The notes beneath the pieces are model-generated. The model was not told the origin of the DNA. It searched no databases and saw only the letters and a program-made list of their open reading frames with translations. Shown here one piece after another: positions 20,451 through 29,516 of a stretch of DNA of 64,000 bases; within the stretch, counting starts at the first letter, position 1, and each line of letters opens with the position of its first letter. The DNA lies in the NCBI RefSeq assembly GCF_030817495.1, contig NZ_JAUSZK010000001.1, forward strand, positions 5,621,001-5,685,000, read 5' to 3'. A program made the translations under genes and the position numbers. Source of the stretch: Streptomyces sp. V3I7. GTDB taxonomy: Bacteria; Actinomycetota; Actinomycetes; Streptomycetales; Streptomycetaceae.

Positions 20451-21824
20451 GTGATGTGGTTGATGCGTGTGATGTGTTCAACCGGCTATAAAGCCAGTGC
20501 GGTTGGGGTCGCGGCCCTGCTCCTCGGTGCCGTCGTCGCGGGCCCCGCGCCCGCGGCACCGCACCCGGCCGACGCCCAACAGGTGCTCGTCTTCTCCAAG
20601 ACGGCGGGATTCCGGCACGACTCGATCCCCGACGGCATCGCCGCCGTACGCCAACTCGGCGAGACCGCCGGCTTCCAGGTCGACGCGACAGAGGACGCGG
20701 ACGCCTTCACGACGGCCAACCTCCGCCGCTACGCCGCCGTCGTCTTCCTGTCGACCACGGGCGACGTGCTCGACGCCGCCCAGCAGCAGGCCTTCGAGGG
20801 CTACATCCGCCACGGCGGCGCCTACGTCGGCGTCCACGCCGCCGCCGACACCGAGTACGACTGGCCGTTCTACGGCGGCCTCGCCGGCGCGTACTTCCAG
20901 TCCCACCCGGCGATCCAGCCCGCGACGGTCAAGGTCGAGGACCGCGCCCACCCGGCCACCTCCGGCCTCGGCTCCACCTGGGACCGCACCGACGAGTGGT
21001 ACGACTACCGCTCGAATCCACGTGAGCGGGCCCACGTCCTCGCCTCGCTCGACGAGACGTCGTACACCGGCGGCACCATGAACGGCGACCATCCGATCGC
21101 CTGGTGCCAGGACTACCAGGGCGGCCGCGCCTTCTACACCGGCGCCGGCCACACCAAGGAGTCCTACGCCGAACCGGCCTTCCGGCAGCACCTGCTCGGC
21201 GGCATCCGGTGGGCCATCGGCGGCGCTCAGGCGGACTGCCGCCCGGAGACCGGCTACACGCCGCTCTTCGACGGCACGGCCGCCTCGCTCTCGGGCTGGA
21301 AACAAGCTGCCCCGGGCTCCTTCACCCTGGACGACGACGGCACCCTCACGTCGTCGGGCGGGATGGGGCTCCTCTGGTACGCCGACCGGAGCTACGGCGC
21401 GTACTCCCTGAAGCTCGACTGGAAGATGGCCAGTGCCGGCGGTGACGACAACTCGGGCGTGTTCGTGGGCTTCCCGCCCTCGGACGACCCGTGGTCGGCC
21501 GTGAACAACGGCTACGAGGTCCAGATCGACGCCACCGACGTGCCCGAGAAGACCACGGGCTCCGTCTACGGCTTCCAGTCCGCCGACCTGGCCAAGCGCG
21601 ACCGCGCGCTGAACCCGCCGGGTCAGTGGAACACCTATGAGATCCGCGTCCAGGGCGAGCGCCTGCGCGTCTGGCTCAACGGCGTGAAGATCAACGATTT
21701 CACCAACACCGATCCGGCCCGGAGCCTGCGTGACGGGCATGTCGGCATCCAGAACCACGGAGCCGACGACCACGTGTCCTTCCGCGACATCCGGATCAAG
21801 GAGCTGCCCGTGCCGGGCAAGTGA
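20451..21824 (+). CDS. Secreted ThuA-domain and 3-keto-disaccharide hydrolase (DUF1080) fusion
   Basis: A 457-aa protein with a signal peptide (about 1-36, ending near APA), a ThuA-like glutamine-amidotransferase-fold domain (about 45-260: LVFSKTAGFRHDSIPDGI, GAYVGVHAAADTEYDW) and a C-terminal DUF1080 jelly-roll (about 270-455: FDGTAASLSGWK, SYGAYSLKLDWKM, NNGYEVQIDATD). DUF1080 proteins include 3-keto-disaccharide hydrolases; ThuA proteins occur in trehalose/keto-sugar metabolism. Next to a secreted sugar dehydrogenase it suggests extracellular oxidation of glycosides to keto-sugars and then cleavage. That pathway is inference. Several start codons are possible in the first 15 residues. Confidence 0.87.
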   Translation: MMWLMRVMCSTGYKASAVGVAALLLGAVVAGPAPAAPHPADAQQVLVFSKTAGFRHDSIPDGIAAVRQLGETAGFQVDATEDADAFTTANLRRYAAVVFLSTTGDVLDAAQQQAFEGYIRHGGAYVGVHAAADTEYDWPFYGGLAGAYFQSHPAIQPATVKVEDRAHPATSGLGSTWDRTDEWYDYRSNPRERAHVLASLDETSYTGGTMNGDHPIAWCQDYQGGRAFYTGAGHTKESYAEPAFRQHLLGGIRWAIGGAQADCRPETGYTPLFDGTAASLSGWKQAAPGSFTLDDDGTLTSSGGMGLLWYADRSYGAYSLKLDWKMASAGGDDNSGVFVGFPPSDDPWSAVNNGYEVQIDATDVPEKTTGSVYGFQSADLAKRDRALNPPGQWNTYEIRVQGERLRVWLNGVKINDFTNTDPARSLRDGHVGIQNHGADDHVSFRDIRIKELPVPGK

Positions 21825-21912
21825 GCGGCGGCGGGCGGGGGACGCCGGACCCCCGCCCGCCGTCTTCTTCCCCGTCTCCCCGTCCGGGTGCGCGCACGCC
21901 AGGAGGCTGCCC

Positions 21913-23145
21913 ATGTCCGTGTCGTCGTCCTCTTCGTCGTCCTCTTCCCGAACCAGCGTGGGGGTGTGGCTGATCGGTGCCCGCGGCTCCGTCGCCACCA
22001 CCGTCGTGGCGGGCTCCGCCGCCGTGGCCGCCGGCCTGCGACCACCCACCGGCATGGTCACCGAGACACCCCCGTTCGCCCGGTGCGCCCTCCCGCCCCT
22101 CACCTCCCTGGTCTTCGGCGGCCACGACACCATCGACTGCCCCCTGCCCAAACGCGCCGAGGCCCTCGCCGCGGGCGGCGTACTGCCCCACGGCCTCCCC
22201 GCGGCCGTGGCCACCGAACTCGCCGCGGCGGACGCCGAGATCCGTCCGGGCGGACCGGTGCCGGGAGACACCCGCGCCCCTGAGCAACTCATCACCTCCT
22301 TCGCCGCCGACATCCGCGACTTCGTACGGCGCAACCGGCTGACCCGCGCGGTGGTGGTCAACGTGGCCTCCACCGAGCCCGCCCCAACCGGCGACGCCCT
22401 CCCGCCCAGCTCGCTCTACGCGGCCGCCGCCCTGCGCGCGGGCTGCCCGTACGTGAACTTCACCCCGTCGACCGGCCTGCACCACCCTGCTCTCGCCGCA
22501 GAGGCCGCGACCGCCGACGTGCCTTTCGCGGGCCGCGACGGCAAGACCGGCCAGACCCTGCTCCGCGCCGTCCTCGGCCCGATGTTCGCCCAGCGCGCGC
22601 TCACCGTACGGGCCTGGTCCGGCGCCAACCTCCTGGGCGGCGGCGACGGCGCCAGCCTCGCCGACCCGGGCGCCGCCGCCGCCAAGAACGCCGGCAAGGA
22701 ACGGGTCCTCGCCGACACCCTCGGCACCACCCCCGAAGGCCAGGTGCACATCGACGACGTCCCCGCCCTCGGCGACTGGAAGACCGCCTGGGACCACATC
22801 GCCTTCGACGGTTTCCTCGGCACGCGCATGGTCGTCCAGACCGTCTGGCAGGGCTGCGACTCCGCCCTCGCCGCACCCCTGGTCCTGGACCTCGCCCGTC
22901 TCACTCTCCGCGCCCACGAGACCGGCCTCACCGGCCCCTTGACCGACCTCGGCTTCTACTTCAAGGACCCCCTCGGCAACGGCCCCTCGGCCCTGGGAGA
23001 GCAGTACGCGGCGCTGGTGGGATTCGGGGAGCGGTTGGGGTTGGCGGATCCGGGGTCTGGGTCGGGGGCGGCCGGGCTGGGGCCGGGGGCCCGGTTGGGG
23101 TTGCGGTCGGAGTCAGGGTTGGGGGAGGAGGGGGTTCAGGGATGA
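21913..23145 (+). CDS. Inositol-3-phosphate synthase-family sugar phosphate cyclase
   Basis: A 410-aa cytosolic enzyme related to myo-inositol-1-phosphate synthase. Visible features are the NAD-binding GVWLIGARGSVATTVVAG (about 16-33), VVVNVASTEP, YVNFTPSTG, FAGRDGKTGQTLLRAVL (the conserved GxDxKTGQT-type segment) and AFDGFLGTRM. These enzymes cyclise glucose 6-phosphate. A serine run (residues 3-12) opens the protein and a low-complexity Gly/Leu tail closes it. ATG 21913 follows AGGAGG. Its stop overlaps the UbiA-like eboC start by 4 nt, making it the first gene of an Ebo-type operon and a plausible replacement for the missing EboD cyclase. Product could differ from inositol 1-phosphate. Confidence 0.85.
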   Translation: MSVSSSSSSSSSRTSVGVWLIGARGSVATTVVAGSAAVAAGLRPPTGMVTETPPFARCALPPLTSLVFGGHDTIDCPLPKRAEALAAGGVLPHGLPAAVATELAAADAEIRPGGPVPGDTRAPEQLITSFAADIRDFVRRNRLTRAVVVNVASTEPAPTGDALPPSSLYAAAALRAGCPYVNFTPSTGLHHPALAAEAATADVPFAGRDGKTGQTLLRAVLGPMFAQRALTVRAWSGANLLGGGDGASLADPGAAAAKNAGKERVLADTLGTTPEGQVHIDDVPALGDWKTAWDHIAFDGFLGTRMVVQTVWQGCDSALAAPLVLDLARLTLRAHETGLTGPLTDLGFYFKDPLGNGPSALGEQYAALVGFGERLGLADPGSGSGAAGLGPGARLGLRSESGLGEEGVQG

Positions 23146-24254
23146 AGCCCTGGGGTGGCGCAGTTCGGGGAAGAGGCTCGGGTCGGGGCAGGAGCGCGAG
23201 CAGAGGCGGTGGTGCGTGTCGAGGGAGCGGCGCGAGCGGGGATGGTGGTGCGGGTCGGGGGAGCGGCGCGAGCGGGGACGGTGGTGCGGGTCGGGATGGT
23301 GGTGCGGGTCGGGGCAGCGGCGCGAGCGGGGACGGTGGTGCGGGTCGGGGCAGCGGCGCGAGCTGGGACGGCGGTGGGCTGCGTGCCTGGGCCGAACTGC
23401 TGCGGCTGCCCGCCCTGTTCACCGTCCCCGGTGACGCCCTCGCCGGTGCGGCCGCTGTCGCGGACCGCCCGAACTCCCGCACCCTGCTCGCCATCGGTTC
23501 CTCCCTCTGCCTGTACGAGGCGGGCATGGCCCTCAACGACTGGGCCGACCAGGACGAGGACGCCGTCGAACGCCCGCACCGTCCCCTCCCCTCCGGCCGC
23601 GTCCACCCCGCCGCCGCCCTCACTGCCGCCTGCGTCCTGACCACGGCGGGCCTGGCCCTGGCCGCCCGCGCGGGCCGTGCCGCCCTGACCGTCGCGACCC
23701 CGCTGGCCGCGACCGTGTGGGCCTACGACCTGGCCCTGAAACGCACCCCGGCCGGCCCGGCAGCCATGGCGACGGCCCGAGGCCTCGACCTGCTCCTCGG
23801 CGCGGCGGCCACCCGGCCCTCCACTCCCCCCTTCCGCTCCGCCCTGCCCTCGGCCGCCCTCCTGAGCACCCACACCCTGGCGGTCACCGTCGTGTCCCGC
23901 CGCGAGACGACCGGTGGTTCCTCGCTGGCTCCCCTGACCGCCCTGGCCGCGACCGGCGCGCTCACGTTCTTCCTCTCTCACAACCGCACCGGGTCAACCG
24001 CCGGGCCCCTGCAAGGGACCTTGCGCACCTCCCTCACCACTGCCTACGCCACGGCCGCCGCCCGCCCCTACTTCCACGCCGCCCTCAACCCCTCACCCCC
24101 ACTCACCCAACGAGCCGTCGGCGGCGGCATCCGCGCCACGGTCCCGCTCCAGGCCGCCCTCTCCGCCCGGGCCGGCGCCCCGCTCTCGGCCCTGCTCACC
24201 GCCGCCCTGGCCCCGATCGCGCGCAGGTTCGCAAGGAAGGTGAGCGTCACATGA
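23142..24254 (+). CDS. eboC: EboC-like UbiA-family prenyltransferase with Gly-rich N-terminus
   Basis: A 370-aa membrane protein. From about residue 80 it is a UbiA-type protein with several hydrophobic helices and the first Asp-rich motif ALNDWADQDEDAVERP (NDxxDxxxD), which binds Mg-diphosphate, followed by RPLPSGRV. UbiA proteins attach isoprenoid chains to acceptors in the membrane. The second Asp motif is less clear (LALKRTPAGP/ARGLDLLLGA). Residues about 20-78 are a repeat of GAGRGSGASGDG encoded by a 36-bp minisatellite, unusual for the family; translation might also begin downstream of it. It overlaps both neighbours by 4 nt (ATGA). Context with EboA/B/E/F supports the EboC call. Confidence 0.83.
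   Translation: MKPWGGAVRGRGSGRGRSASRGGGACRGSGASGDGGAGRGSGASGDGGAGRDGGAGRGSGASGDGGAGRGSGASWDGGGLRAWAELLRLPALFTVPGDALAGAAAVADRPNSRTLLAIGSSLCLYEAGMALNDWADQDEDAVERPHRPLPSGRVHPAAALTAACVLTTAGLALAARAGRAALTVATPLAATVWAYDLALKRTPAGPAAMATARGLDLLLGAAATRPSTPPFRSALPSAALLSTHTLAVTVVSRRETTGGSSLAPLTALAATGALTFFLSHNRTGSTAGPLQGTLRTSLTTAYATAAARPYFHAALNPSPPLTQRAVGGGIRATVPLQAALSARAGAPLSALLTAALAPIARRFARKVSVT
23211..23372 (+). repeat. 36-bp coding minisatellite in eboC
   Basis: Four full 36-bp units (starting 23211, 23247, 23301, 23337) and one half unit (23283-23300) encode 12-residue GAGRGSGASGDG-type repeats. The units keep frame, so length change would not disrupt the gene. Confidence 0.85.
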
Positions 24255-25222
24255 GTAAGCAGCCCCCTGCCGTCCACAACGGCCCCGTCCCCGCCGGAGC
24301 TTCGAACGGCACGCCGCTCCGCTTCGGCTATGGCACCAACGGCCTCACCGACCTGCGCCTCGACGACGCCCTCGCCCTCCTCGCCGACCTCGGCTACGAC
24401 GGCGTCGGGCTGACCCTCGACCACATGCACCTCGACCCGCTCGCCCCCGACCTGGCCGCCCGCACCCGCCGCGTGGCGAAGCGGCTGGCCGAACTCGGAC
24501 TGGCGGTCACCGTCGAGACAGGCGCCCGCTATGTGCTCGACCCCCGGCGCAAACACGGCCCCTCTCTGCTCGACCCCGACCCGCAGGCTCGCGCCCGCCG
24601 GGCGGACCTGCTCGTCCGCGCCGTCCAGGTCGCCGCCGACCTCGGAGCCCACGCCGTCCACTGCTTCAGCGGCATCACCCCGCCCGACACCGACGAGGCC
24701 ACCGCCTGGCGGCGACTGGCCGAGACACTCACCCCGGTCCTGGACACCGCCGCTGCCGCCGGCATCCCCCTGGCCGTCGAACCCGAACCCGGTCATCTCC
24801 TCGCCACCCTCGCCGACTTCCACCACCTCAGGCACACCCTCGGCGACCCCGAACCCCTCGGGCTCACCCTCGACATCGGCCACTGCCAGTGCCTCGAACC
24901 CCTCCCTCCCCTCGACTGCATACGCGCCGCCGCGCCTTGGCTGCGGCACGTCCAGATCGAGGACATGCGCCGCAGTGTGCACGAACACCTCCCCTTCGGC
25001 GAGGGCGAGATCGACTTCCCACCCGTCCTGGCGGCCCTCGCCGCCACCGGCTACCAGGGCCTGACCGTCGTCGAACTGCCCCGCCACTCCCACGCCGGCC
25101 CCCACCACGCGGCCCGCTCGCTCCCCTTCCTGCGCGACTCGGCACCTCCGTCGACGCCTCAGGCGCCCGAAGCGCGCCCCCTCGGCGACACCTCCGCCAC
25201 CTCTGAAGGGAGAACGGCATGA
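24251..25222 (+). CDS. Sugar phosphate isomerase/epimerase (TIM barrel) in Ebo operon
   Basis: A 323-aa xylose-isomerase-like TIM barrel: LRFGYGTNGLTDLRLDDALA at the start, VTVETGARYVLDP, ITPPDTDEA, PLAVEPEPGHLL (metal Glu), GLTLDIGHCQ (Asp/His), HVQIEDMRRSVHEHLPFGEG (His/Asp) and LTVVELPRH (Glu). All four usual metal ligands are present, so it should be active on a sugar or cyclitol, perhaps the product of the upstream cyclase. Start and stop overlap neighbouring genes by 4 nt each, so it is an integral part of the operon. It is distinct from EboE at 26808, another TIM-barrel protein. Confidence 0.85.
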   Translation: MSKQPPAVHNGPVPAGASNGTPLRFGYGTNGLTDLRLDDALALLADLGYDGVGLTLDHMHLDPLAPDLAARTRRVAKRLAELGLAVTVETGARYVLDPRRKHGPSLLDPDPQARARRADLLVRAVQVAADLGAHAVHCFSGITPPDTDEATAWRRLAETLTPVLDTAAAAGIPLAVEPEPGHLLATLADFHHLRHTLGDPEPLGLTLDIGHCQCLEPLPPLDCIRAAAPWLRHVQIEDMRRSVHEHLPFGEGEIDFPPVLAALAATGYQGLTVVELPRHSHAGPHHAARSLPFLRDSAPPSTPQAPEARPLGDTSATSEGRTA

Positions 25223-25926
25223 CCAACCGGCACACCCCGCCGAACACCGCGGTGACCGCCGTCGCGGACGCCGGCGCCCCGGCCTCGCCGGACGACCTCC
25301 TCGCCCGCCTGCACGCACACCTCCTCGAGGACGCCCGCGCCTGGCTGGACCGGGCCCTGGCGGAGGCGGCGGCCCCGACCACCGGATCAACTCCCGTCTG
25401 GGAGACGCGCCTCGCGGAGGCCGGCCGCCGCTGCGGCCGAGGACTCGCCGACGCCGCCCGCGTCTTCATCCTCCACGCGGCCGCAGCCGACGCCGACGTC
25501 CTCACCCGTGTCTACCGCCAGGGCACCGCCGACGAGCGCCGCGCCGTCCTGCACGCCCTGCCCCACCTCGTCCCGGGCCCCGATGCCCTCCCGCTCGTCG
25601 AGGACGCGCTCCGCACCAACGACACCCGCCTCCTGGCCGCCGCCGTCGGCCCGTACGCCGCCCGGCACCTGGAGCCCCACGCCTGGCGGCACGCCGTCCT
25701 CAAGTGCCTGTTCACCGGCGTACCCGTCGATGAGGTGGCGGACCTCGCCGGGCGGGCCCACGGCGACGTCGAGCTCGCCCGCATGCTCGACGACTACGCC
25801 GCCGAACGGACCGCCGCTGACCGTCCCGTGCCCCCGGACCTGTACCGCGTTCTGGCCCTGACCGCGTCCTCGGCCCCACCGGAGGCCGGGGACGACCCCC
25901 ACGGCAAGAAGTCCGAGGAGTCCTGA
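25219..25926 (+). CDS. eboA: EboA domain-containing protein
   Basis: A 235-aa, probably all-helical cytosolic protein. It carries the EboA-type core (ARVFILHAAAADADVLTRVY, DERRAVLHALPHL, EDALRTNDTRLLAAAVGPYA, HAVLKCLFTGVPVDEV), a family of unknown function seen with EboB-EboF. It shows no catalytic motif that I recognise and may be a scaffold or regulator of the pathway. It overlaps the upstream isomerase by 4 nt and its TGA overlaps the ATG of the TatD-like gene by one base. The call rests on family pattern plus neighbours. Confidence 0.82.
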   Translation: MTNRHTPPNTAVTAVADAGAPASPDDLLARLHAHLLEDARAWLDRALAEAAAPTTGSTPVWETRLAEAGRRCGRGLADAARVFILHAAAADADVLTRVYRQGTADERRAVLHALPHLVPGPDALPLVEDALRTNDTRLLAAAVGPYAARHLEPHAWRHAVLKCLFTGVPVDEVADLAGRAHGDVELARMLDDYAAERTAADRPVPPDLYRVLALTASSAPPEAGDDPHGKKSEES

Positions 25927-26804
25927 TGCGCATCTTCGACCCCCATATCCATATGACGTCCCGGACCACCGACGACTACGAGGCCATGTACGCGGCGGGC
26001 GTCCGCGCCGTCGTCGAGCCCTCGTTCTGGCTGGGCCAGCCCCGTACCTCGGCCGCCTCCTTCCTCGACTACTTCGACTCCCTGCTGGGCTGGGAGCCGT
26101 TCCGCGCCGCCCAGTACGGCATCGCCCACCACTGCACGCTCGCCCTCAACCCCAAGGAGGCCGGCGACCCCCGCTGCGTGCCCGTCCTCGACGAACTGCC
26201 CCGGTATCTCGTCAAGGACCAGGTCGTGGCCGTCGGCGAGATCGGCTACGACTCCATCACCCTGGCCGAGGACACCGCCCTCACCGCCCAGCTCCAGCTC
26301 GCCGCCGACCACGGGCTGCCCGCCCTGGTGCACACCCCCCACCGCGACAAGCTCACCGGCCTGCGACGCACCCTCGACGTAGTGAAGGAATCCGCGCTGC
26401 CGCCGGACCGCGTCCTCGTCGACCATCTCAACGAGGTCACCGTCAAGGCGGCCAAGGACGGCGGCTGCTGGCTCGGCTTCTCCGTCTATCCCGACACCAA
26501 GATGGACGAGCGGCGGATGGTCGCGATCCTGCGCGAGTACGGCCCCGACCGCGTTCTGGTCAACTCCGCCGCCGACTGGGGCAGAAGCGACCCGCTCAAG
26601 ACCCGCAAGGTCGCCGACCTCATGCTCGCCGAGGGGTTCACCGAGGACGACGTCGACCTGGTGCTGTGGCGCAACCCCGTCGCCTTCTACGGGCTCAGCG
26701 GCCGCCTGAACCTCGACGTCGCGCCGACCGACGTCACCTTCGAGGGCAACAGCATCCTGCGCGGCACCCCGCAGCACCCCGTCGCCTCCGCCCGGGAGGC
26801 CTGA
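25926..26804 (+). CDS. eboB: TatD-family metal-dependent hydrolase (EboB-like)
   Basis: A 292-aa amidohydrolase-fold protein. The first metal motif is DPHIHM at residues 5-10 (two His); later ligands include GEIGYDS (Glu), LPALVHTPHRDK (His), VLVDHLNEV (His) and NSAADWGRSDPL (Asp). Length and the TSRTTDDYEAMYAAGVRAVVEPSFWLGQ opening match EboB proteins rather than TatD DNases proper. It probably hydrolyses a pathway metabolite. It starts in the stop of eboA (TGATG) and is 3 nt ahead of eboE. No missing ligand was noticed. Confidence 0.87.
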   Translation: MRIFDPHIHMTSRTTDDYEAMYAAGVRAVVEPSFWLGQPRTSAASFLDYFDSLLGWEPFRAAQYGIAHHCTLALNPKEAGDPRCVPVLDELPRYLVKDQVVAVGEIGYDSITLAEDTALTAQLQLAADHGLPALVHTPHRDKLTGLRRTLDVVKESALPPDRVLVDHLNEVTVKAAKDGGCWLGFSVYPDTKMDERRMVAILREYGPDRVLVNSAADWGRSDPLKTRKVADLMLAEGFTEDDVDLVLWRNPVAFYGLSGRLNLDVAPTDVTFEGNSILRGTPQHPVASAREA

Positions 26805-26807
26805 GCC

Positions 26808-28049
26808 GTGCGCTTCCGCCACCCCGACGGCTCGATCGTCCACCTCGCCTACTGCACCAACGTCCACCCCGCCGAGACCCTCGACGGCGTCGTCGCCCAA
26901 CTCCGCGACCACTGCGAACCCGTCCGCCGACGGCTCGGCCGCGACCGGCTCGGCATCGGGCTGTGGCTCGCCCGGCACGCGGCCCGCGCCCTGGACACCG
27001 ACCCCGCCGCCCTCCGTTCCCTGCGCTGCGAACTGGACCGACGCGGCCTCGAAGTCGTCACCCTCAACGGCTTCCCGTACGAGGGCTTCGGCTCCGACGA
27101 GGTCAAGTACCGCGTCTACCGGCCGGACTGGGCCGACCCCGAGCGCCTCGACCACACCACCGCCCTCGCCCGCGTCCTCGCCGGCCTCCTCCCGGACGAC
27201 ACCACCGACGGCAGCATCTCCACCCTGCCGATCACGTGGCGCACCCCGCTGCCCCCGGCCACCACCGCCACGCCCCCGCGGCCGACCCCGACGGCGGCCG
27301 ACCCGACCCCGGAAGCGCGCCACGTCGCCCAGCGCGTCGACCTCGCCCGTACCGCCCTGCGCACCCTCGCCGACCGCCTCGACGCCCTGGAGGAGCTGAC
27401 CGGACGCTCCATCCGTGTCGGCCTGGAGCCCGAGCCCGGCTGCGTCGTGGAGACCACCCGTGACGCGATCGCCCCGCTGACCGCGATCGGCCACGAACGC
27501 ATCGGCATCTGTGTCGACACCTGTCATCTCGCCACCTCCTTCGAAGATCCGCGCACCGCCCTGGACGCGCTCACCCGAGCCCGCGTCCCGATCGTCAAGT
27601 CCCAGCTCTCAGCCGCCCTGCACGCGGAACACCCCCACCTCCCCGAAGTCCGCGAGGCCCTGGCCGCCTTCGCCGAACCCCGCTTCCTGCATCAGACCCG
27701 CGCCGTCACCGACACCGGCACGCACGGCACCGACGACCTCGACGAGGCGCTCCGGGGTGATGTCCTGCCCGACACCACTCCCTGGCGGTCCCACTTCCAC
27801 GTCCCGCTGCACGCGGACCCCACCGCGCCCCTCACCTCCACACTCCCGGTCCTCCGCGCCGCCCTGGCCCGCCTCGTCGGCGGACCCCACCCGTTGACCC
27901 ACCACCTCGAGGTCGAGACCTACACCTGGCAGGCCCTCCCGCCCGAGCTGCGACCTCGCGCCCGCGCCCAGCTCGCCGACGGCATCGCCGCCGAACTCAC
28001 CCTGGCCCGCGACCTGCTGACCGACCTCGGACTGAAGGAGCTCCCGTGA
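26808..28049 (+). CDS. eboE: Metabolite traffic protein EboE (TIM-barrel isomerase-like)
   Basis: A 413-aa protein beginning with the typical EboE region (HLAYCTNVHPAETLDGVVAQ), then ITWRTPLPP, VGLEPEPGCVVETTRDAI (metal Glu), HERIGICVDTCHLATSFEDP (Asp/Cys/His) and IVKSQLSAALH. It is related to xylose-isomerase TIM barrels but longer than the usual 280-320 aa. Ebo clusters are linked to export or traffic of secondary metabolites such as the scytonemin monomer in cyanobacteria (established for Nostoc). GTG 26808 lies 3 nt after eboB, and the stop overlaps the next gene by 4 nt. Confidence 0.88.
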   Translation: MRFRHPDGSIVHLAYCTNVHPAETLDGVVAQLRDHCEPVRRRLGRDRLGIGLWLARHAARALDTDPAALRSLRCELDRRGLEVVTLNGFPYEGFGSDEVKYRVYRPDWADPERLDHTTALARVLAGLLPDDTTDGSISTLPITWRTPLPPATTATPPRPTPTAADPTPEARHVAQRVDLARTALRTLADRLDALEELTGRSIRVGLEPEPGCVVETTRDAIAPLTAIGHERIGICVDTCHLATSFEDPRTALDALTRARVPIVKSQLSAALHAEHPHLPEVREALAAFAEPRFLHQTRAVTDTGTHGTDDLDEALRGDVLPDTTPWRSHFHVPLHADPTAPLTSTLPVLRAALARLVGGPHPLTHHLEVETYTWQALPPELRPRARAQLADGIAAELTLARDLLTDLGLKELP

Positions 28050-29443
28050 CCACGCCCCGGGCCACCACGGGCCCGACCCCGCTCCTCGTCCTCGACGTCG
28101 TCGGCCTCACCCCCCGTCTCCTCGATCACATGCCCCACCTCAAGGCGCTCGGCCGATCCGGCTCGCGCGCCGCCCTCGCCACCGTGCTGCCCGCCGTCAC
28201 CTGCGCCGCCCAGTCCACGTTCCTCACCGGCACGATGCCGTCCGAGCACGGCATCGTCGGCAACGGCTGGTACTTCCGCGAGCTCGGCGACGTACTCCTG
28301 TGGCGCCAGCACAACGGCCTGGTCGCCGGTGACAAACTCTGGGACGCCGCCCGCCGGGCCCACCCCGGCTACACGGTCGCCAATATCTGCTGGTGGTACG
28401 CCATGGGCGCCGACACCGACATCACCGTCACCCCCCGTCCGGTCTACTACTCCGACGGCCGCAAGGAGCCCGACTGCTACACCCGGCCGGCGGCTCTGCA
28501 CGATGAACTCACCGACAAGTTCGGCACGTTCCCCCTCTTCCACTTCTGGGGCCCGGGCGCCGACCTCGTCTCCAGTCGATGGATCATCGACGCCACGCGG
28601 TACATCGTCCGCACCCGCCACCCCGACCTGGCCCTGTGCTACCTCCCGCACCTCGACTACGACCTGCAGCGTTACGGCCCCGACGACCCGCGCTCCCACC
28701 AGGCGGCCGCCGACCTGGACACGGCTCTGGCCCCGCTCCTGGACGACGCCCGCGCCGAGGGCCGTACCGTCGTCGCGCTGTCCGAGTACGGCATCACCCG
28801 CGTGGACCGGCCAATCGACATCAACCGCGCCCTGCGCCGCGCAGGCCTGCTGGAGGTCCACACGCAGGACGGCATGGAATACCTGGACCCGACGGCCTCC
28901 CGCGCCTTCGCGGTCGCCGACCACCAGATCGCCCACGTCTACGTCCGCCGCCCCGAGGACCTCGACGCCACCCGGGCCGCCCTCGCAGACCTGCCAGGCA
29001 TCGGCCAACTCCTCGACGACGAGGGCAAGAAGACCCACCACCTCGACCATCCGCGCTCCGGCGAGCTGGTCGCCGTCGCGGAGCCGGACGCCTGGTTCAC
29101 GTACTACTACTGGCTCGACGACAGCCGCGCCCCCGACTTCGCGCGGACGGTCGAGATCCACCGCAAACCCGGGTACGACCCGGTCGAGCTGTTCATGGAT
29201 CCCCTCGACCCCTACGTCAAGGTCAAGGCCGCCACCGCGCTCGCCCGGAAGAAGCTCGGCATGCGCTACCGCATGGCGGTCGTGCCCCTCGACGCGTCAC
29301 CTATTCGCGGCAGCCACGGCCGCCTTCCCGCGAGCGACGACGACGGTCCGCTCCTCATCTGCTCCACCCCCCGCGCTGTCGGCGACCGCCTCGCGGCCAC
29401 CGATGTGAAGTCACTCCTGCTCCACCTCGCCGGTCTCTCCTGA
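28046..29443 (+). CDS. eboF: Alkaline-phosphatase-superfamily phosphodiesterase (EboF-like)
   Basis: A 465-aa AlkP/nucleotide pyrophosphatase-type hydrolase. The nucleophile region is TVLPAVTCAAQSTFLTGTMPSEHG (Thr nucleophile), and metal-ligand segments include YLPHLDYDLQRYG (Asp/His), SEYGITRV and AVADHQIAHV (His). EboF proteins of this type cap the ebo operon. It probably cleaves a phosphoester or phosphodiester made by the preceding enzymes. The GTG start overlaps the eboE stop by 4 nt (GTGA). No signal peptide is present, so it acts in the cytoplasm. Confidence 0.85.
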   Translation: MTTPRATTGPTPLLVLDVVGLTPRLLDHMPHLKALGRSGSRAALATVLPAVTCAAQSTFLTGTMPSEHGIVGNGWYFRELGDVLLWRQHNGLVAGDKLWDAARRAHPGYTVANICWWYAMGADTDITVTPRPVYYSDGRKEPDCYTRPAALHDELTDKFGTFPLFHFWGPGADLVSSRWIIDATRYIVRTRHPDLALCYLPHLDYDLQRYGPDDPRSHQAAADLDTALAPLLDDARAEGRTVVALSEYGITRVDRPIDINRALRRAGLLEVHTQDGMEYLDPTASRAFAVADHQIAHVYVRRPEDLDATRAALADLPGIGQLLDDEGKKTHHLDHPRSGELVAVAEPDAWFTYYYWLDDSRAPDFARTVEIHRKPGYDPVELFMDPLDPYVKVKAATALARKKLGMRYRMAVVPLDASPIRGSHGRLPASDDDGPLLICSTPRAVGDRLAATDVKSLLLHLAGLS

Positions 29444-29516
29444 CCGGTTGTCCCGACTGGTCACCAGTGAAGCACTCACCACTGACAACGCCCCGCGACA
29501 CCGAGGAGTTCCAGGC

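Noticed and set aside
17449..20559. 1036-codon minus-strand open frame across the GSDH gene
   Set aside because: Composition is Val/Gly/Arg-rich shadow sequence; the plus-strand protein has a signal peptide and three clear domains.
23170..23380. Short regular repeats that might be a CRISPR array
   Set aside because: Units abut without unique spacers, keep one reading frame and encode Gly-rich repeats; no cas genes are near.
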